The notes: generated from the letters alone by a model not told the origin. A stretch of 64,000 bases of DNA from Diphasiastrum complanatum (GCA_029204225.1 CM055099.1:59687510-59751509); one strand, 5' to 3'. Positions 1 to 12,027 are shown, counted from the first letter of the stretch. Made by a program: numbers and translations.

Positions 1-631
1 GACTGTGAGGATTTGAGGTTGGGAAGGAAGGTGTGTGAAAGTGGAGGTGTTGTGGATAGAAGGGTATGGAGGATGTGTGGCAAACAAAGTATGGTGTGAA
101 CAATGGAAGGTAGAAGTTTCGAAAAAAAAGATGTTGGTATATGGTTGTGACTAAGCGGAAGGGATGAAAATAGTGGGAGATGTAAAGAAAGTAGCTTTTG
201 GTTAAGATGGGTGTTTGGAGAGGATGAAAGGAAAGTGTGTAAGATTAAAAGGTGATGCTCAATAGTGTAACGGAAGTGTTTTGAATGCTTGCGTGACACT
301 ACCCCTCAGCATGCAAAATGTTTCAAATGCTTTGTTCTCCACTGGCGATATTAGGTCTGGAGATTGTTGGTGATGGCGCTCTCAATGGAAAACACACTAG
401 GATGGCTGATACTGGGTGGAGATGGTGTGGAAGCAACCACGGATGCACAGAATGAGAGAGCGCCAAGATTGTGTAGGAGAGCTAGAAAATCTCCAGTAGA
501 TCGTCACTAGAGAGCTTCAGAGTTCGCACTTCGCTGACGTGAGAATGGCATCGAGGTGATGGCATTTATGGACGTCGTCGGTTGGGTTCGAACGCGATGG
601 GTCGTGTCTGTTCGTTGGATTTTGAATGAGA
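1..631. other. No gene seen; probable 3' untranslated part of gypsy element G1
   Basis: I see no coding signal on either strand. The stretch is purine-rich on the plus strand with many short GGA/GTG-rich runs. It lies downstream of the integrase of the minus-strand element G1 and no LTR end is recognisable, so it may be the untranslated 3' region of G1, with the left LTR beyond the window edge. That placement is inference. Confidence 0.35.
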
Positions 632-905
632 AGCGTCAGTCAAGATTTGATGGAGTTGCGTCGGTTGAAATCTGAGAGAGTCACATCGGTCGAGATATGA
701 AAGAGTCACATCGATCAAAATCTGAGAGAGTCGCGTCGGTCGAGATCTGATAAAAATCCATCGGTTGAGATCTGAGCTGATCCTGTCGGTTGAGATTTGA
801 GCTGATCCCGTCGGTTGAGATTTGAGTGGATCCCGTTGGTTGAGATTTGAGCTGATCCCATCGGTTGAGATTTGAGCTGATCCCGTCGGTTGAGATTTGA
901 CAAAA
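632..905 (-). repeat. 25-bp tandem repeat array A
   Basis: About eleven imperfect copies of a 25-bp unit run head to tail, each containing a core close to GTCGGTTGAGATTTGA on the plus strand. The unit lacks stop codons on the minus strand, so long but meaningless minus-strand ORFs arise. A related array in the same orientation lies at about 7795-8015, on the other side of the G1 gag-pol genes. Confidence 0.8.
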
Positions 906-1549
906 TCCCAATATGTAGGAATGGATTTGTGTGATACTAGTGGAGAACTTCAAGCTGAAAATATGATTGTGGCCCAGGGTAGAAGTTCTTATGAAAAGAG
1001 TGTATCCCCAGAAATGTTTGTATGTTTGAGATACCAGTGAGACATAGATGAGGTGGCTAAAGTGTGAGAATCATTTTTGATGGTGTAGCCTATCATTTGT
1101 TGATCTAGAACATCCATGATCCAGGAATATGTATAGGAAGAAGAGAATGCATAAAAAGTACATAAGTAATGGTATGAAGTATAAACAAGGAATGAGGTGA
1201 AAAATAGGCATGGAAAACTAGAACTACAAGCAAGATCATAAGAAAAATAGAAAGAAATAAATAAAAAATGTAAAATTTATACTGGGGAAAAGATGTTAAA
1301 TTGGGTCAACAAAAAACAACTCTTCGTAATATCGCCTTAGACGACCACCGTTTACGACAGTGTCTAGGAGGATTCCATCAAGTGTTTGCAACTGACATTA
1401 GGAAAGATTTTGTTAATAACATACGACCCCTCACTTCTGAATTTCAATTTGTCGGGGTGCTTCTTGGATGTATAAAGAAGCACCTAGTCACCTAAATGTA
1501 GATCTTTATTGCGTAGGTGACGGTCATGCCATGCCTTTTGTGTCGTTTA
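906..1549. other. No gene seen between array A and G1 integrase
   Basis: AT-rich sequence without a convincing ORF. It follows the integrase on the minus strand and is most simply the post-pol region of G1. Confidence 0.4.
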
Positions 1550-3991
1550 TTAACCAGTTGTGCATGGTAAGATATAAGTCGTGTCTTGCATAACTGGGTT
1601 AACGTAAATAGCTTGGTTTTGAGTTGTTGTTCGATTGCAGCTTTTCACAGAGATCTGTTGAAAAAGCTTCCATGACTCGCATAATTGGATTAACGTAAAT
1701 AGCCTGGTTTTGAGTTGTTGTTCGATTGCAGCTTTTAGATCTGCTGAAAAAGCTTCCATGACTCGTAATGATGGGACTAAGAATTCTACTGGCATTACCG
1801 CCTCTTGACCATATACTAAGTGGAAAGGGGTAACCCACCCAGTGGCTTTCTTCGGGGTGGTGCAGTAAGCCCAAACAGCTGAGAAAAGTTTTGTTTCCCA
1901 ATCTAAACGACTGGTTTCAACTATCTTGGTCAAAATTTTACATATCATCTTGTCAGTTGATTCAGCCTGGCCATTACATCCAGGGTAGTACGGTGTACTT
2001 TTTATGTGAACAACAAGGTAATGGCATAGAGGTTATCAATGACAGCATTTAAAAAATACATGTCGCGATCACTAACTAACTCAATGGGACAGTCAAAACA
2101 TGTAATAATGTTTTCGTAAAGAAAATGCACGACTGTTTTTGCGTTGGCGTCCTTCGTTGCTCGAGCCTTCATCCACTTAGTGGCGTAATCTGTGGCTATG
2201 AGAATGTAACGAGCTTGAGTATGTTTTGCTGCTGAACTGATTGGTCCAACAAAGTCAATTCTCCACTTATGGAAGGCTTCGCCTTCTATAATGGGAGTCA
2301 ACGGCGTGAAATCTACTTAGGTGTTTTTCTTGGCTCGTTGACAAACATCACACGCTTTAATGACGACAAACGTGTCCTTGAACAAAGATGGCCACCACAG
2401 TCCTGCTCGAAGGATAATCTTCGCTGTGGTTTCAGCAGAAAAGTGGCCACCTCCAATGCCCTCATGAGCCTGAGATATGATAGGTTGTATCTCAGATTCA
2501 TAAGCACATCGACGAATGATACCGTCAACGCCCCTTTTGTAAAGTTGTCCCGCAATTAACTGAAAGGGCATTGCTTTTAGTAAAAATTTTCTTTTTGCTG
2601 CCGTACTCAGGCCTTCTTTGAGTCTGCCTGTTGTGAGGAACTGGGTGATCTCCTCATCCCATAAGGGTGTAGCATCGATCTGAAAAAGGCATGCATCAGG
2701 GAGATCATCGTTGACTGGTGCAGTTGCTTTTTCAGCACTTGGTAGTCTGGAAAGGTGGTCCGCCATGAAATGTTGGGTCCCTTTCTGAACGACTATGTGA
2801 AAATTAAATTCCTCTAAAATCAACAACCATCGAACTATACGTTCCGTTTTATAGGATTTATTAACGATATATAGAAGGGCTTGATGGTCTGTGTAGAACG
2901 CAAAGGTCTGGCCTAATAAATAATGTCTTAGTTGTTGCACAACATAGACCATCGCCAATGCTTCTCTCTCGGTGGTTGTATAGTTTACTTCAGCAGGCAC
3001 CAATTGCCTGCTCAAGAAACGTATTGAAAAGTCTTTGCCATACTTGTCCGGTTGTGCAAGAAGACCTCCAATGACATACTTACTTGCATCAGTATGTACA
3101 TGGAACTCTTTCATGTAATCTGGCGAGTGAAGTATGGGAGCTGTGGTGAGGACTGTTTTCAACTCCTCAAAGGCCTTAATTCGTTCTTCGGTCCAACGAG
3201 GATCTACTACAACTAAATAAACGAGACGTGCCTTGTCGGCATAGTACAAAATAAAGATGCGATAATAATTTGTATGACCGAGAAAGACATATACTTCCTT
3301 CATTGTTGCAGGTAAGGGCATTTCCACTATAACCTTGATTTTTGACGGGTCGGTAGAAATACCGTCCTTTGAAATTATATGCCCGAGTACGACTCCATGG
3401 GTGACCCATATTTGGCATTTATCAGGGTTTAGTGAGATTCCAAATCTACAACAACGAATGAAGATTTTCTCCAGGGCGTCAAGATGTGTAGCTGCGGAGG
3501 AATGTACACCTAGATCGTCGAGATAAATTTCCACGATGCAATGTAATAGATCTTGAAAGGCCAGTTGCATGACCCTTTGGAACGTTGAAGGAGCGTTGCA
3601 TAAGCCAAAAGGCATAACGTTATAAGCATAAACCTCGTTATTTATTGCAAAGGCCATTTTATGTTTATCTTCAAGGGCTATTTGAACAAGGAAATACCCG
3701 CTGAATCCATCTAAGAAGCTGAAAGCTTTAGCTCCTGTCATTTCCTCTAGGATTGAGTCGTTAAAGGCAAGGGAAAATGGTCTTTCTTCGTAACCACATT
3801 AAGGTTTTTGAGATCGACACAGATACGAAGCTTGCCGTTTTTCTTGGGTACAACCACAATGGGTGATACCCAATCAGTATGTTGAACTTCATAAATGAAG
3901 CCAACATCCAACAATCTCTTAATATCTCCGTCGATCCTCTCACGATAGACAGAGTTAGATCAATAGGGTTTAGTCCTAATAGGCTTAGCAT
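1550..3991 (-). pseudogene. G1 pol: reverse transcriptase, RNase H, integrase (broken)
   Basis: This would copy retroelement RNA into DNA and insert it. The upstream RT part (3991-3761) reads in another frame, so there is a frameshift near 3750. The 474-codon ORF at 3741-2317 holds the RT palm with an intact YLDDL at about residues 73-77, a PFGLCNAP motif just before it, RNase H with a TDHQALLY motif, DHLSRLPS at its end, and an integrase zinc-binding region ending CDVCQRAKK. The integrase core continues at 2301-2002 (WRIDFVGP, VSDRD). After a frameshift it continues through PYYPG-NGQAES near 1990, which would carry the catalytic glutamate, and ends near 1550. The 3' part contains a 91-bp tandem duplication. 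The RT palm looks intact, but the gene as a whole cannot give one polyprotein. Confidence 0.85.
1589..1765 (-). repeat. 91-bp tandem duplication in G1 integrase tail
   Basis: Two adjacent near-identical copies (1589-1679 and 1680-1765) share the core TTGAGTTGTTGTTCGATTGC. The second copy has a small internal deletion. The duplication is specific to this copy and adds extra residues to the integrase C-terminal reading frame. Confidence 0.85.
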
Positions 3992-5046
3992 TGTCTTCTA
4001 AAGGAATCCTATGGACGACTATTTCAAGTAGGATTCCTTTCATTTCTGTATAATTCCATGCAGTACATCCTTGTATTTTTGAAGTAATGTTTCCAGATCA
4101 GCAAGTTGGGTTGATGACAAATGTCATGAATTATTCGATCTATCTCCTCGTCAGGATCTTTAAGGTTTAGTGGAATGGTCTTAGCAGGTCCTTCAAAGGA
4201 GTTGGAATTTGGTGTAGGCTCCTGATGTGGCTGTGGTAACTGGATAACAATGTCATCCAGTGTAAAGTATTTGAACTTCTATGGAAGATCAAAAGGTGGG
4301 TCGACAAAAGGTTCGAGAACTTTGAGAATCATCTGAGGTGATTCACTACCGGACGTGGAAGCTTGGTCGGATTGTTTAGTTTCTGTCCCTTTTGGCAAGG
4401 GCTTGATCAGCTGTTTAAGGTTCTCATGCATCTGTTTTTGACGCTCGGTTAATTTTGTATCAATAACTTTAGTTTTTTGTAACCGAGGTTTTTGTTGTTT
4501 TTGAGTGGGCAGTGTTGGTGTCTCACTTATCAGATCGTCGTTGATTGTATCCCAGACTTCGTCGGGATACACAATCCATGTATATACTTTGGGTTTGTGC
4601 TTGTATGTTTGTGTGTTGGGTACCTTGGATGTCAGTTGTACGTGAGCCAATGGTCCTGGTGTCGTTATCTCCTTAGGAATTGATTTTGGCGGATAAGGTT
4701 GTGCATCTAGATATAGGAGTACATGTTCATCCGTCATGTCTACATCATCCATGGAAAGAATACCTTCTTCCGAAACATGGGCGGTAGAGACACTAGGTTC
4801 TCCTGGGCACCACGCTATAGGAATCGGGTCAATCATCATAAGTGGGATGATGGGTGTGTCAATGTCTGTAGAGGATGGGAGAATATCCACATTTGCTGCA
4901 GCAGTTTCGATATGACATCGATTGGAATCAGTACAGTCCATAGTGGCTAGTGCGTGACCCCAATTGATTATGTCTGTGGATCTTGTATAGTGACCTTGGT
5001 TGGATCGGGACGCTATCTGATTCGTCATATGTTGTGAATGGCGGGC
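3992..5046 (-). pseudogene. G1 protease-RT linker region
   Basis: A 249-codon open stretch (5028-4279) lies between protease and reverse transcriptase. It is rich in P, T, S and acidic residues, lacks a recognisable enzyme motif and ends in a proline-rich tail (VDPPFDLP). Element G2 has a similar spacer at the same place. It is probably non-enzymatic linker of the polyprotein, with stops separating it from both neighbours. Confidence 0.55.
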
Positions 5047-5534
5047 TTGACATGGCCTGCTGAGTCAACCGTGACTGGTTTATCGTGGTTACCAAAGGTA
5101 ATTTTGCTATGCTTCCAATCTTGGACAACACCTGCCATCTAGAGCCAGGGTGTATCAAGAAGGAGTTTATATATATTGTTACCTTCTAGTAAATCTAAGA
5201 TGACACAATCTAACACAAATTTGACACCTGCTATGCGAACTTTTATATTTGACAAATGACCAGCAGGGTCAGTAACTCGTTGATCAGCCATGCGAAGTTT
5301 ATATCGTGGTTGATCGAGGGTATGAAATCCTCATGACTTTGCTAATGACAAAGCCATGATATTAACGCCTGATCTGCTATCTAGGATAGCAGATACTGTG
5401 GGATAGTCTTTATAGGACAAAGGTAGGGTGATGCTAGTCCCCTTAGCAACACCTATATTCAACACATTCATAGGAATCTGGGGAATTTCAGGAATCTCTT
5501 CTGTTTCTCGCTGTTCATCAGGAATATTAGGCAA
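5047..5534 (-). pseudogene. G1 retroviral-type aspartic protease
   Basis: The N-terminal half carries ILDSRSGVNIMALS, which matches the active-site loop of gypsy proteases, but the usual DxGSGVN has Arg in place of the third residue (DSRSGVN). The C-terminal half, readable in another segment, has the expected LLLDTPWL strand followed by an in-frame TAG. The protease would mature Gag-Pol. The active-site change and the stop make activity unlikely. Confidence 0.7.
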
Positions 5535-5824
5535 CTGAAAATTTCGATGGATATAACGTTAAAGCCCAATGAGGGATTTTATTGCGGTATGAAACGGCAT
5601 GGTGAGTTGAGCTTGCAGGAGGTCAGAAAATACTGCAAGTCCCTGTAGGGATTGCTCCTTTTTGGGGATATGAGCTGAGAACAGACTTTCTGTTTGGTCT
5701 TTCTCTCATCTCAAAACTCATTGTATTGCCGTTGTTTCACCTTTGGGTCTGGATAATCTTTTGATAATGTAGAAGCCATCAAGTGGCTTCCCTGGGGGTC
5801 AGCTGATTTGGCATTATTTTGCTG

Positions 5825-6025
5825 CTATTCTTGTTGTTGGCGTTGTGCTCTAACAGGTTCGGATGAGATATGACGTGCTGGAAGAATCTTGTTAGGTTGT
5901 TTAGGACAATCCTTGAAACTGTGTTTACGGACACAATCAGGACATTCTGCATGGTATTGGTTTTTAACTTTATAGTCAGCCATGAAATGTCTCGTTTTAC
6001 CACAAATAAAGCAGCGGTTGCTCAT
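5825..6025 (-). pseudogene. G1 Gag zinc-knuckle segment
   Basis: CFICGKTRHFMADY has the spacing of a retroviral CCHC zinc knuckle (C-x2-C-x4-H-x4-C), but the last cysteine is tyrosine. A second Cys-rich stretch, ECPDCVRKHSFKDCP, follows. This is the nucleic-acid-binding end of Gag, separated from the capsid part by decayed sequence at 6026-6760 in which only short ORFs remain. Confidence 0.65.
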
Positions 6026-6759
6026 TGGGCCTGTGGCAATAGCATAACCATCTTGGATGGCTAGTTGTGTTGGATTTTCTGGTGGTGTTGAATACTCATC
6101 TCGTTTGCACGAGCACGAGTTGTCGATTTGATAATGTTGAGAACTAGCAGATGGAAGTGTTGTATCTTGATGATAGGACTGATCGTAGGAGTTTTCAACA
6201 AGACGTGTTTGTGTAGACTCTCGAGGATTTCTATGTTTTTGTGGTCCTAGATCTGGTTGTCCTCTTGGAGATGGTCCTAAGAGTGCCAGCTATGGTTGAG
6301 GTTCGTGTCTAGGTTGTCTGGGCAACTCTTGCATATGGACTTGGTTGTTTCGTGGTTGGTAGTGCGTGTGTTGGTTTTGTGAAACAAACGGTTGTCGAGG
6401 AGGTTGAGTATGTTCTCATGACTGGTTGTGAGGTTGGTTCCTCGGGTTATAATAGCAATAAAGAGAGGTATGCCCCATAAAGTCGTAGATGTCACATTTG
6501 ATCAAGGAAGTATCTGGGACCGGTTGGTATGAATTGCACTCATTGCCAGTGTGTGCACCTCGACAGTGAGGGCACCACGTGTTCTCTCATCTATGGTGGA
6601 TTTGGCCAGTGGGTAACTGACCCGACATCGAACTCTGGATAGACTTAAGAGTGTTTTGAAACTCTTTCATGAGTTTCTCCATCTGTTGTTGGTGTTGATG
6701 GTTAAGCAACTACATCTGTGTTTTCCACAACTGTTCTCGAGTTTCGTCGTTTGGTCAAG

Positions 6760-7600
6760 CTTCTTGGACAACACGATGTGCTCTCCATTCACATGGTTCA
6801 TCAACATCAGTGTCTTCGTCTTCCTCTCGAATGGCGTCAGACATGGCTTGTTTCAATGATGTATATTCATCATTGGAACGAAGTTCACGTCTTATCCATC
6901 ATGGGAGTCCAACGAGGAACCAAATTATGAGCATAGACTCAGTGGGTTGTTCTTGTACCTGACTTTTTAATCTTTTAAATCGTTCAATATAGTCACGTAC
7001 TTTCTCATCTTTTGTCATTTTCATGTTACCTAGCTTGACAAAAGGACTTTCTATCAAGCAAAATGGCTTGAAGCGTTTGATAAAGGCCTCCTTCAAGAGT
7101 GAACACTCACATTTATCGTCACGATCAAGGTTAAAAGACCACTCTCGTGCTCGATCGATCATGGTCATCGAAAAGAGCTGTACTATGGCTTCCGGTGATG
7201 TCTCGCCATAGACGTCACATGCGTTCTCAAAGACTTGAAGAAATCTTTGAGGATCAGTGTTACCATCATACTTAGGTAAATATAGCTTTGGGGTACGTTT
7301 TTTAGTACGTGGAACATTATTCGCAAAAGCTCTGTTTAAGTGAGCTCGTACATGTGAAGATTCGGCAGCATGAAAATGTGGTCGTTCATATGGAACTTCA
7401 TAACGCATGGCTACCCATCTGTCGAATGGGTTGGTGGATGGCTCTTGGACTTGGGATTTCATCCGGGAATTTCTGTTAAATCGAGCTTGTTCGGTGGATG
7501 GGGAGACCATCTCTGGTGGATAGTCCTCCGTAGAATTCAAATCGTAAGGGCGATCCATAACAACTTGTAGAGTATCGTTTGATTGTGTAAATAGGCTCAT
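6760..7600 (-). pseudogene. G1 Gag capsid region
   Basis: The first 233 codons contain the typical plant gypsy retrotrans_gag core: LPKYDGNTDPQRFLQVFE, then a WSFNLD segment, FIKRFKPF and KVRDYIERFKRL, ending in WFLVGLP. An in-frame TGA follows, and the same frame then continues WIRRELRSNDEY and an acidic stretch. The equivalent G2 segment reads LPKRIRRELKRHNEY, so the TGA is probably a point mutation within gag rather than its natural end. It forms the particle shell in an active element. Confidence 0.8.
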
Positions 7601-8046
7601 GGACGCTTGTTACGGTGGCTACGGTGCAAGGTGTGAAGCAAAGGGGTTTTGTTGACTGTATTTCCTACGGCTCAATGCAGTTGTCACAGTGCAGAGCGGT
7701 TACTATGGGGCAATGCGGTTGTTATGGCTGGAAGGTGGTCGCAATGATTGTAGTGTGTTTTATGATGGTCTCAACGGTTCAAGAGTCGATTGAGATCTAA
7801 GAGCATCCGTCGGTCGAGAACTGACGTGAGGGCGTCGGTCAAGATCTGACGCAAGGTCGTCGGTCGAGATTTGACGTGAGATCGTCGGTTGAGTTGTGAT
7901 GCGAAGTTTTCGGTTGAGATTGGGACAGAAGCTGTCGGTCGCGATTTGACACGAGGTCGTTGGTCGAGATCTGACGCGAGAGCGTCGGTCGAGATTGGGA
8001 CGTAAACTGTCAGTGGGAGACACGGTTTTGATACTCAACTACATGC
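7601..8046 (-). other. G1 untranslated leader with 25-bp array B (about 7795-8015)
   Basis: Between the gag start and the LTR lies a leader without gag homology. At 7795-8015 about nine copies of a 25-bp unit with core GTCGGTCGAGATCTGA repeat in the same orientation as array A. Nearer gag are imperfect repeats of CGGTTRYTATGG type. Confidence 0.7.
8024..8037 (-). promoter_or_regulatory. Possible degenerate primer-binding site of G1
   Basis: The minus strand reads GTATCAAAACC here, a weak match to the common plant tRNA-iMet primer site TGGTATCAGAGC. It sits just inside the proposed LTR. The match is poor and the assignment tentative. Confidence 0.3.
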
Positions 8047-8047
8047 A

Positions 8048-8669
8048 TAAGCCAGCCATGTAACCATCTATAGCTCAAGAGGATCAACGTTCTGGAACAT
8101 GGAGCAGTTCTACCACTATCTACTAAATCAGAAAACAATCAAGAACAAGATTAACTACTCAAACAAGAAACAAAAAACAAAAAACTAGATTTCTAACAAC
8201 ATAATAACAGTCTAAGAATCAAGAAACACTCATTTCTTGATGCTTAGATTGTCCAAGAACAATCAAGAACTGGAATGTAAGAAAGTATGCAAGATCTACA
8301 CCACAAACCAGCCTATTTAGCCCAAGTGGCAATTCCACCAAATTAGAAATTACATGTGGAACTTGCCCTTCCACTAAAGGTCACCATCAAAAGGTGGCTC
8401 ACTCTAACTAATTTAAGGGGGGCCTACATTTATTTACAAGGCCTAGGAAATATGACTAGCTCCTACATGGTCCTTCCTTCTCTGGGATACACCATGTAGG
8501 CTCACATAGATATTTCACTGTCATCCTAGCTAGTAATTTCTCGGCTCTCATACTCGGCTCTCAGCTTCTTCTACTCTCCTCCTTCTGAGACCTCCTCGGT
8601 CATGGGTGAGAGGTATTCTGTGTCTTCGGCTTGGCTCAACATCTGGAGATTCTCTAGAGTCTGCTAACA
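8048..8669 (-). repeat. Proposed 5' LTR of G1
   Basis: The segment starts TG and ends CA on the plus strand (TGTTAGCAGACTC at the other strand's 5' end). Directly after it, copia RT coding sequence resumes in the middle of a codon run, which fixes the right boundary. No second copy is visible in the window, so LTR identity could not be compared. Confidence 0.5.
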
Positions 8670-10111
8670 TAAAGCCAGACTTGTAGCGAAGGGATTTTCT
8701 CAGAGATATGGTATTGACTATGTTGAGACCTTCTCTTCTGTCGTGAAACATTCGTCCCTATGTCTACTGTTTGCATATGCAGCAGCTGCTTATGATCTCA
8801 GGATTCACATCGTAGATGAAAAGACAGCTTTCTTGCATGGTGAGCTAGATGAAGAAGCTACATGGATCAACCTCCAGGCTACATTTTGAACTCACTTTCT
8901 ACTTATGCATGCAGAATGCACAGGATTATCTACGGTCTGAAGCAATCAGCGTGAAAATGATATAAGAAGAAAGATCAAGCCCTGAAATCCTTAGGATTCA
9001 AGCCACTAATAGCTGATTCCAATGTTTATGTAAGAATTACAGATGGGAAGATCATCATTGTAGCTGTATATGTGGACGACACTCTAATACTCTGCAAAAG
9101 TGAAGAGCTTATTGTTGAGGTGAAGTACGACATCTTGAAACATTTCGAGATTGCTGACCTAGAAGAAGCCAGATGTTATCTTGGCTTATAGATTGACAGA
9201 GACTATGAGAAAGGAAAATTGTACCTTCACAGTCCAAATATACCCAGAAGATCTTAGAAGATTTCGGGATGATGAATTACAAAAGAGCAAATACTCCAAT
9301 GCTTGCAGGAACAATCTTGCAAATGAAGATTGCTCAAAGACTGAAGAGGAAAGAGAATTGATGCATCATACACCATACAGGAAGCTAATTGGATCACTAA
9401 TGTATCTTGCAGATAACACACATCCTGACATTGCCTATGTCGTGTTCAAAATGAGCCAATTCAGTACAAATCCAGGCTCGACTCATTGGAAGATTGCAAA
9501 ACGAATCTTGCAATACCTTCAATTAATGAAGGATTTTGGATTGTGTTATTCTCGTGATGCAGGGTTTCAGATGCTTTCATACAGTGATGCTAGCTGGGCA
9601 TCTCTCAAGGACGACTGCAAAAGTGTCTCAAGAGGATGTACCATCGCATCAGGAGTAGCGATTATTTGGATCAACATCGTGGCTCAGTCATCCTGTGAAG
9701 CAGAATATGTAGCAGCAACAAAGATGGCCAACGAAATCATTTGGCTCCAACAGTTCCTTGATGAACTATGTGAAATGAGAAATGAACCTTTGATTTTGCA
9801 GATGGACAATACATCCGCAATAAATCTGACAAAGGATCCTGTGTTTCACTCAAGGACGAAACATATCGCAATCAAGTACCACTTGATAAGGGATCTGATC
9901 GGGAAGAAGAAGCTGCAAACTACTTTCATTGGAACGAAGGAGATGGTTGTTGACATTTTCACAGGCCTTAGACAAAGGTCTGTTCGAGAAACAAATGAGC
10001 AGTCTTGGAGTCACCAAGCTATCACGCTTTGAGAGGGAGCTGAAGAAACAAAACGTTTCTATTACCAAAGCTCTGCTAGCTTTCAAATCTCAATTTGATG
10101 AAAAGACATGA
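8670..10111 (+). pseudogene. Copia element C1: RT and RNase H remnant
   Basis: Copia-type reverse transcriptase begins abruptly at the motif LVAKGFSQRYGIDY, passes through a YVDDT active-site box near 9072-9086, and continues into RNase H with SSCEAEYVAA and the late motif VFHSRTKHIAIKYH. Several frameshifts and stops lie between 8870 and 9190; the 3' part reads openly from 9181 to 10032 apart from a late frame change. It is clearly homologous to C2 at 40320-42000. Gag, protease and integrase are missing on the left because G1 sits at 8670. Confidence 0.85.
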
Positions 10112-11338
10112 AACAAGAATATTCGCTAACATCATGACAAGACACGAAACGAAAATATTTGCGACACGAAACCCTTCGTGCTCCAAAGGACCAGGAGGAT
10201 CAACCAAGTACTATGAAGTACAAATCCTTGATTTGATATGGTGACATTAGCATAAGAGCTTTAGGACATCCCTAATCCACCACTCTTGTAATCCATGATT
10301 AGTTATAAATGTTTAATCTGTCTGATCAGAAATGTTACTTGAAGTGACACAAAAATGTTTGCGACATATAAACATTTTCTAGATGTATCAAACATATACA
10401 GATAGACAAAAAATACAGAATACAAGTCCGCTAGTGAGCGAGACAATTTTGTAAGTAGGATCCACAGAGATCCAAGAAGTCCGCTAGTAAGCGAGACACT
10501 ATTCGTGGGAGAACGCCGCTTCTCTCACGCCGATGCGCTGTGTGGGTCTGTCACACAGTGCTCGAAATCAAGAGGATTAATAGATGATATTGTAGCTATT
10601 ATGCGCATATTATTCTGAATTTTGTCTGATTTTGATGTCTGCTATTATTCGTGTATCTCATTTACTTGTTTAATCAATTTTGCACACTGGCTCAATCTTG
10701 TTGAATGCTGTATTAATCTATAACGTAGGTCAGCAGTGTCTGTTTACATTCTGGAGGATTGTAGGAATGATATAGCAGGCAGTGACCAGCAATCATATCC
10801 GAACTCCATCCGAATTAATTTAGTTCACGACTGTTTTTGCTTTGCGTTTTGTTTCGCTTCACGATTACTTCGCTTCAGCAATATCAATATCAGAGCTCAT
10901 TCAAGTTTCGCTTTGCTTTTCGTTTCGTTTCGTTTCGTTACAGAGCCTGATAGATTTGCACAATTTTTCTATTTCCTTCAATTTTCTTAACTTTTGAGGC
11001 ACTTTGAAAAAAGCAAAAAATGCAACTTTGCATATTTACTCGTAAATTCTGACAGACGAAAAATACGAAAAGGCAACATTGCATTTTTTCACGAGATTCC
11101 TAACCGGCGACAGTGTCGCTAAAATACGAAAAATGCGACATTGTAATTTTACTCGTAATTCTTGACAGGCGAAAAATGCGACAGTGTTGTCAAACTCTGT
11201 GTATTTCTATAAACTGTGTAAAAACACTTGTAATTTTGCAGACTGTATAAAAACACGGGAAAATCCGCAGAATTGGATAAACAATGGATGAAGATTAAAA
11301 CCGATTAGTCGATTAGTAAGAAGGAGAAGAATCCAACA
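10112..11338. repeat. C1 3' untranslated region and LTR-like DNA, with internal repeats
   Basis: Up to about 10330 the sequence matches the region after RNase H in C2, including a shared CCACTCTTGTAAT-CATGATTAG stretch. Beyond it no gene is seen. A 55-bp-spaced repeat of AAGTCCGCTAGT-AGCGAGAC occurs at 10422 and 10477. A degenerate iteration of CGAAAAATRCGA-type segments runs over 11010-11190. The right end (CCAACA at 11338) abuts a polypurine tract of C3, so the right part is most likely the 3' LTR of C3. The border between the C1 and C3 LTR material is not resolved. Confidence 0.5.
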
Positions 11339-11640
11339 CTCCCCCTTAATCTGAATCCTTGAATGCCTTAACCTTCAAACTTAGTTCTACACAGAATCTT
11401 ATGCGTGTATCCAAACTTAATGCTTTGGTAAAAATATCTGCTGTCATATCTTGCGTTCTACGGTACTGCAATCTAACCTCTTCGTTGAGAACTTGACGAA
11501 ATGATACTTCAGTTCAATGTGCTTACTCCTAGAATGAAATCTAGGGTTGGCTGATAAAACGATGGCGCTTTGATTATCACAAGATAATGTCGTCGGAGCA
11601 TATTGATTCAAACCGATATCTGAGAGCAACCAATTTTGAT
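11339..11640 (-). pseudogene. Copia element C3: polypurine tract and RNase H tail
   Basis: On the minus strand, RNase H residues read LSCDNQSAIVLSANPRFHSRSKHIELKYHF, then (after a frame change) QDMTADIFTKALS, which is the diagnostic end of copia pol. The coding end is followed by AAGGGGGAG (11347-11339) and then TGTTGGATTC, the classical polypurine tract and LTR start. The element is cut off near 11640. Confidence 0.75.
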
Positions 11641-12027
11641 TATGGTTGTTAGTGATGACGACGCTGATGCGTCATGCAGGTTGGGAGTCTAGGAATGCAT
11701 GCAAGAAAAGAGAAGGACATGAATCTTTGGCTATCTATGACTTGCATATAAAGGTGCAAAGAAAAAGAGCGATTTACTACTTTCATGTGTAAGTGCACCT
11801 AATAGTTCTAGATTTGAGTTTTATTACAATGTGTGATCTACCCATGCGTCATGAGTTGGTGTATTGTGGTAAAGCTGGGTCATTGACCAAGGTTAGATTC
11901 TTTGATCTTATAAGTTGATAATGCCAAAAAACATTATAATCTTTTTATGTAACTTGAAGTGGTGTAGCCATCCACCAAGCACGCACTTGCAAGTGGGGTT
12001 GTTGGTCCCGGCACGCCCATGATGGGA

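Larger units (their letters stand above)
1..8669 (-). mobile_element. Ty3/gypsy retrotransposon G1, degraded, minus strand
   Basis: On the minus strand the order is gag (7600-6760), zinc knuckle (6025-5825), aspartic protease (5534-5047), linker, reverse transcriptase, RNase H and integrase (3991-1550). Integrase after RNase H is the Ty3/gypsy order. The right limit is set at 8669 because a TG...CA-bounded stretch (8048-8669) ends exactly where copia coding sequence resumes. No matching left LTR is seen, so the left limit is the window edge by default. Many stops and frameshifts make it inactive. Internal 25-bp arrays lie both before gag and after integrase. RT, protease and gag are similar in arrangement and motifs to those of element G2. 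Confidence 0.75.

Noticed and set aside
681-953. 90-codon minus-strand ORF rich in NLNRRDQL/QISTDG
   Set aside because: It is only the translation of the 25-bp tandem array, which has no stop codons on that strand.
632-8015. CRISPR-like array
   Set aside because: The 25-bp units are contiguous without spacers, vary freely, and the context is a plant retrotransposon.
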